Assembly: GCA_937916345.1 (NCBI GenBank)
Contig: CALFUE010000166.1
Span: forward strand, 1 to 11,240
Direction: 5' to 3'
From: an uncultured bacterium
GTDB lineage: Bacteria; Bacillota; Clostridia; Lachnospirales; Lachnospiraceae
Length of the DNA: 11,240 bases
Part shown: positions 7,899 through 11,240 of the stretch, in pieces
Layout of the letters: each line of letters starts with the position of its first letter
How positions within the stretch are numbered: the stretch's first letter is position 1
Notes under the pieces: model-generated
The model's database searches: none
Told to the model about the DNA's origin: nothing
The model's input: only the letters and a program-made list of their open reading frames with translations
Program-made: the position numbers and the translations under genes

Positions 7899-7903
7899 CC
7901 CTC
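7899..7903 (-). promoter_or_regulatory. Shine-Dalgarno GAGGG for the TPR reading frame
   Basis: GAGGG is separated from the ATG at 7892 by 6 nt. This supports 7892 as the true start and shows that this stretch is bacterial up to at least position 7903. No promoter can be seen because foreign DNA begins about 40 bp further upstream. Confidence 0.65.
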
Positions 7904-7909
7904 GTAATG

Positions 7910-7941
7910 AACAGGCGAAGCCGAATCCAGCTTCGCCCGTT
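7910..7941 (-). terminator. Terminator-like hairpin upstream of the TPR gene
   Basis: Arms at 7910-7921 and 7930-7941 pair over 12 positions with one mismatch (A/C, a G-U wobble on one strand) and enclose an 8-nt loop. The stem is G+C-rich (core GGCGAAGC/GCTTCGCC). On the minus strand no good U-run follows (CAUUACG), and on the plus strand the following TATTCTT is a weak tract. It is probably the rho-independent terminator of a gene that once lay upstream, or a 5'-UTR hairpin of the TPR gene. It is the last clearly bacterial element before the ciliate DNA. Confidence 0.55.
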
Positions 7942-7960
7942 ATTCTTAAATTTTTTAATT
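7941..7960. other. Suspected bacterial-ciliate junction
   Basis: Within about 20 bp the sequence changes from a G+C-rich bacterial hairpin to DNA made mostly of A and T. The ciliate reading frame runs through this point without a stop and then reads the bacterial 5' region and the start of the TPR gene in a wrong frame (tail NGRSWIRLRLF...), which is meaningless as protein. The exact base cannot be set because the boundary is itself AT-rich. Confidence 0.75.
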
Positions 7961-10678
7961 AAAAAAGGTTCAATTTTTTTCAAAGTATTATTATATTGAT
8001 CATCTATAATTTTTATATTATAATCTTTATCATCATATAACCCTTTGAGCTTACTCATAAATTTTTGATTCTTATTTGAATCATCTTTTTCTTTTTCTCT
8101 TTTTTGTTCATCATTTGATTTCTCCTTATTGTTTTGACGGCTTGATTTCCTTTTATGATTTCTATAATGTGTAAGAAATATTTTATATATTTTATTTACT
8201 TGTTTTAATAAGGCCTGGTATCTAACCTCCAAAATATTAATATTGCTATTAATTGATTTTATATTGGCATTCACAAGATCTATCTTACTACTAAAACTAT
8301 TTATCTTTTCTTCACTTTTTTTATTTTTATCATTTATAATATTTATTAGTTTACTATTATCATTTAAATTATTATTATTGTAATAGTAATTATAGCTGTT
8401 ACTAATATTATTCAAAGAAGTTAAAAATGCATTATTATTACTTATATCGTTATAATCATTACTAATTATTTTTCTAATTTGATTTTTGGAAGACTCCAAA
8501 GAAGCACATAAATTATTTGATTTTTCTTTTTCTCTATTTTTTTCATTTTCTTCATTTTCCTTGTTATCATTAATATCATTTGTTCTACTTATATTGTTAT
8601 TTGAAAATCTCTTTTCATTGCTATTTTGAATATTTTTTGAATTATTTATTTTTTCTTGATGAATTAAACTGGAAAAGTTTAGATGATTAGAATTGAAACG
8701 ATGTGAGACATTTCTGATAATTTGACTTTTTTCATCATTTATATTGGTGGGGACTGTCTTTTTAATGCTATTTTCTGCTAATTTATAATTTTCTTTTCTG
8801 GTAAATTCATTTGGCATTGTCTTAATTTGAGGGAAAGCAAGCTCAGGATTTATTTTGACACTACTGTCTTTCTTTATTAAATTATTTTTATCTTTATATT
8901 CTGTTATTTGGAGCTGTTGAATTCTCTTTTTTTTGTCTAAAACAGAAATACTATAAATTTCTTTTTTTGGTTTATCATCATCATTTAATTTTAAATGTGT
9001 TACAAGTTTATTTTCTTTATTATCATTTAAATTTAATTTCTTTGGAGAATTATTCTTTGGACTTTTATAACTATTTTTGTTATTGATATTATTTTGTAAA
9101 TTATTATTTAAATTAGAATTATTATTACTTTCAGTTAAACTATTCTTCTTAGTTTCATAGTCTTTTTCCTTTTTTATTTCATTTATCTTTGTGTTTTCAA
9201 TATTGTTAATTATTTTAGGCAGATTATGACTATTATCTTTTTTATCTATTTTTAAATATTTATCATTATTATTTAAAGTTTCTTTTAAATTTATTATTTT
9301 TGTTTCTGTATTTATTTTTTCACTTTCTCCTTTAGAATTTACTGAATTATCTTTGATAATTATTATTTCTTCATCTTTTCTGCTTTTATCATCTTTATTA
9401 TTTTCTAATAATTCCTTTTTTGCATCATTCAATTTATTTAAAGATATATCTTCAGAAGAAAATGATAATTCTGATGAACTTGATGAAGGTTCAGATAATT
9501 CTTCACCATCAACTTCTCCTTCTTTTGCTTTACTTAATTTATTTTTTTCTTCATCTAAATCAAATTTCAGTTTTTTTTTAGATTCAAAATTCAAATCAAT
9601 TTTATTCTCAGTAACCATAGTCTTTTTCATATATTTCTTTTTTTTAAATGAAACTTGTTTTGGTTCTTTCTTTTTTTCAATTTCCTCTCCTATAATATTT
9701 AATACTTTTGCGCTTATATTTTGGTTTCTTTTATTAAAATTTACCATAGTCTTACCTTTAATATTTTCATTATTATCATTTTGTTTTTCATCAATTTCTT
9801 TTATTTCTTCTTTTTTTGCAACTGTTTCTATCTTTTTTATCATCTCAACCTGGTTTCTATTATTAAACATGGAATTTCTTCTTAGGGCTTTATTCGACAC
9901 TTTCATATCACCCTTATTACTTTTGTTACTGACGTAAGATTCTCTTCTAACTTGACTTCTTGCTACAGTATTTATTTCATTATTCCTCTTTATTCTTCTG
10001 GGTGAGGGGGATTTTAAAAAACTATTCATTTCTCCTGAAATTCGGTCATATTTAGTCATATCATAATTCTCATCAAATTTTTGTTTTTTGGAAAAATCTA
10101 TATTTTTTGACATTTCTATGAAATCCTTATTTTTCATATTTTTTATATCTTTAATATATTCTGCTAATTGTGTAAATCTTTGCTTTAAAATATTATATTC
10201 GTTTTCTTGATGATGAAAAATTCTATTTGATGAATCTACCACTTTTTTGAATTTATCTAATTCTTCATTAAATTTGCCATATATTTCATTTTTAATATTT
10301 TCTAATTTATCCCATTGGATTTGCAATGAAGTGGATGCCTTGATTAAATCCGATGCATATTTGCTGTTCTCAATTCTTGAAGCATGCACAAATGAATCAA
10401 TAGATTCAAAACGTTGTTCCATTTTTTTAAAAAATCTTTCGCATTTAGTTTGAACAATTTCATTAACATTTAAATGTATTTTATTCAATTCGTTTTCTAC
10501 TTTAAATATCCTTGTATCAACTTTTTCTTGAAAACTTTTCATTGTAGCCTTTTCTTCTTCTTTAAATTTTTTAGTTGCCTTTAATTCTTCATACATTTCC
10601 TCAAAAAATGTCCTACAATTTTTGAATTTGCAACCTACTCCTATAATTCCTGGAACATGTAAATTGTCCAAAATAGCT
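7945..10678 (-). CDS. Ciliate coiled-coil, Asn/Lys-rich protein of unknown function, exon 2 (3'-truncated)
   Basis: This exon carries about 910 native codons with no stop of any kind under the standard code. It starts after the intron, reading AILDNLHVPGIIGVGCKFKN. It has no initiator ATG there; an in-frame TGA lies upstream inside the intron, so it must be spliced to exon 1. In spliced numbering, about 155-330 is a strongly heptad-like helical region (FFEEMYEELKATKKF to YIKDIKNMKN). Next come a basic patch with SPSPRRIKRNN, long Lys/Glu and Asn/Ser low-complexity stretches, an acidic serine run (SEPSSSSSELSFSSED), Asn-rich tracts (YNYYYNNNNLNDN), and a second helical region near the end (INSFSSKIDLVNANIKSINS). 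Glutamine is written only as CAA/CAG. I recognise no enzyme domain; a structural or cytoskeletal role is possible but not shown. The true 3' end is lost at the bacterial junction near 7945. Confidence 0.75.
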
Positions 10679-10695
10679 CTGTCAAATCATTTTAC
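10679..10695 (-). other. 17-nt spliceosomal intron
   Basis: The minus strand reads GTAAAATGATTTGACAG, with GT and AG ends. Removing it turns the split codon GG/A into Gly133 and joins exon 1 (…NNNEG) to the otherwise start-less long frame (AILDNLHVPG…) without a frameshift. Retention gives an immediate TAA (GGG-TAA). Very short introns with GTA starts and in-frame stops on retention are known in ciliates (15-16 nt in heterotrichs, somewhat longer in others). No RNA evidence is available here. Confidence 0.75.
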
Positions 10696-11093
10696 CCTTC
10701 ATTATTATTTATATTATTATTTTCCTTTTCTTTATCTTTAATATCCTTTTTTCCTTTATTATTAATTTTAACATTCTTAGGCTCATTCTTATGTTGTTGT
10801 GGTCCTTTTTTAAGTGTATTGGACAATTCTAATTCTTTCTCCTTTTCTTTTTTAATATATTCTATTGGGAGCAATTCCCCATTTATTTCTTCCTCAGTTT
10901 TTTCTTCCCATTCTGGGGGAATCTCAAAGGGCTCTGCTTCAGGAACATATTTTTGAATATCATTAACTCTTTCTTCTGGACATGTCAAAAATTCTTCTTC
11001 TTGTATTAATGCCAAATGTTGAGGAGGGACAAATGCATTTGCATTCTGAGGTTGTTTTTTCCCTTTTAAGTCTTTTGGATTCTTTTTTTTCAT
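10696..11093 (-). CDS. Ciliate coiled-coil, Asn/Lys-rich protein, exon 1 (N-terminus)
   Basis: This first exon has 132 codons plus two bases, opening at the ATG at 11093 (MKKKNPKDLKGKKQPQNA). The beginning is basic. A more complex, possibly folded segment follows (about residues 20-80: VPPQHLALIQEEEFLTC, NDIQKYVPEAEPFEIPPEW, ELLPIEYIKKEKEKE), and then a Lys/Asn-rich tail NNINNNEG. Read alone it would end at a TAA that is really the second codon across the 5' splice site, so an unspliced reading would wrongly give a 133-residue protein. No earlier in-frame ATG is needed: only about 95 bp separate this start from the telomere. I do not recognise the family; the Pro/Glu-rich 'EIPPEW' segment is the best handle for a profile search. 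Confidence 0.7.
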
Positions 11094-11187
11094 TTTTCCT
11101 TCAGTTACTCTAAAATATTTAAATTTAAATTAAATCCTAATATTTATTACTTATTCTAAATCATTAGAATAATTCTTGAATTAACAT
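11094..11187 (-). promoter_or_regulatory. Compact subtelomeric 5' flank of the ciliate gene
   Basis: Ninety-four AT-rich bases separate the start codon from the first telomeric repeat, so promoter, transcription start and 5' UTR must all fit here. Visible structure is a palindromic AAATTTAAATT tract near 11117-11132 and a perfect 9-bp inverted repeat (TTATTCTAA / TTAGAATAA, 11151-11159 and 11164-11172, 4-nt loop). No recognised promoter element can be named. Very short flanks are typical of ciliate gene-sized macronuclear chromosomes. Confidence 0.55.
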
Positions 11188-11232
11188 GGGGATTGGGGAT
11201 TGGGGATTGGGGATTGGGGATTGGGGATTGGG
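11188..11232 (+). repeat. Telomeric array (GGGGATT)6 plus GGG
   Basis: Six exact head-to-tail GGGGATT units (11188-11229) are followed by GGG. The G-rich strand runs 5' to 3' toward the right end of the window, the polarity required of a chromosome end. The unit is one base longer than the GGGGTT repeat of Tetrahymena and differs from GGGGTTTT of spirotrichs, so it points to a ciliate with a heptameric (CCCCAAT/ATTGGGG) telomere. I think of rumen litostomes, but I cannot confirm this from sequence alone. Confidence 0.85.
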
Positions 11233-11240
11233 CCCAATCC
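11225..11240. repeat. Telomere fold-back palindrome at the window edge
   Basis: GGATTGGGCCCAATCC is a perfect 16-bp palindrome: the G-strand repeat stops after GGG and is at once followed by its own C-strand complement. This means two telomeric ends joined head to head, or a polymerase/assembly fold-back at the terminal repeat. In a real linear end only the G-strand pattern would continue. Confidence 0.7.

Noticed and set aside
1..7940. Horizontal transfer of a bacterial gene block into a ciliate chromosome
   Set aside because: The block keeps bacterial operon spacing, ribosome sites and base composition, has gene fragments at both edges, and shows no introns; a chimeric contig explains it better.
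1..7940. A defence, toxin-antitoxin or mobile-element system
   Set aside because: No transposase, integrase, restriction, CRISPR or toxin families are present; the genes are metabolic, signalling and repair genes.
9353..9937. Hydrophobic plus-strand frame (Phe/Ser/Ile/Leu rich) resembling a membrane protein
   Set aside because: It is the complement of Lys/Glu/Asn-rich low-complexity codons of the ciliate gene, which always reads as Phe/Leu/Ile/Ser on the other strand.
7834..10671. A single 945-residue protein starting with TTG and ending in the sequence NGRSWIRLRLF...GRYQS
   Set aside because: TTG at 10671 is an internal leucine codon of the spliced ciliate gene, and the last 35 or so residues are an out-of-frame reading of the bacterial hairpin and TPR gene start.
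11151..11172. Inverted repeat in the subtelomeric flank as a specific regulatory element
   Set aside because: A 9-bp AT-only type stem is easily expected by chance in such AT-rich DNA; noted only as structure.
11188..11232. CRISPR-like or other tandem repeat array
   Set aside because: There are no spacers. The 7-bp G-rich unit at the extreme end with correct strand polarity is telomeric.

Overview
The window appears to be a composite of bacterial and ciliate DNA. From about 1 to 7940 it is gene-dense DNA with balanced G+C, polycistronic genes and Shine-Dalgarno sites, typical of an anaerobic Firmicute of the Lachnospiraceae type. From about 7945 to 11240 it is very AT-rich DNA with a spliceable tiny intron and a terminal array of GGGGATT repeats, as expected of a macronuclear chromosome end of a ciliate. 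A bacterium and a ciliate from the same gut or rumen community would explain both, but the taxonomy is inferred from protein families and base composition only.

Layout, left to right. 3-300 (+) is an internal piece of uvrC cut at both ends. It meets, in opposite orientation and across a short inverted repeat, a minus-strand bacterial operon read from about 7310 down to about 345. In transcription order this operon holds the C-terminal end of a phosphoglucomutase/phosphomannomutase, a DUF4317 protein, a membrane HD-GYP c-di-GMP phosphodiesterase, an amino-acid permease fused to a hybrid histidine kinase, and a sugar-phosphate isomerase/epimerase-like TIM-barrel protein that loses its C-terminus at the left join. 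The genes are 1, 7 and 10 nt apart, then overlap by 4 nt, so they are probably co-transcribed and translationally coupled. The mutase end is fused in frame to the N-terminal 195 or so residues of an unrelated TPR protein (to 7892), with a terminator-like hairpin just upstream.

The ciliate part holds one minus-strand gene starting only about 95 bp from the telomere. Exon 1 (11093-10696) and exon 2 (10678 to about 7945) are joined in frame by removing a 17-nt GT-AG intron. The product is at least 1,045 residues of coiled coil and Asn/Lys/Ser-rich low-complexity sequence without a recognisable enzyme domain. It is cut off at the bacterial junction.

There are three suspected joins (about 300-350, about 7301-7318, about 7941-7960) and a telomeric fold-back at the right tip. 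The simplest reading is a chimeric contig, for example from whole-genome-amplified ciliate material carrying bacteria, rather than one natural locus. The biology most worth following is the permease-histidine kinase fusion paired with an HD-GYP enzyme, the 17-nt intron, and the GGGGATT telomere with a gene almost abutting it.
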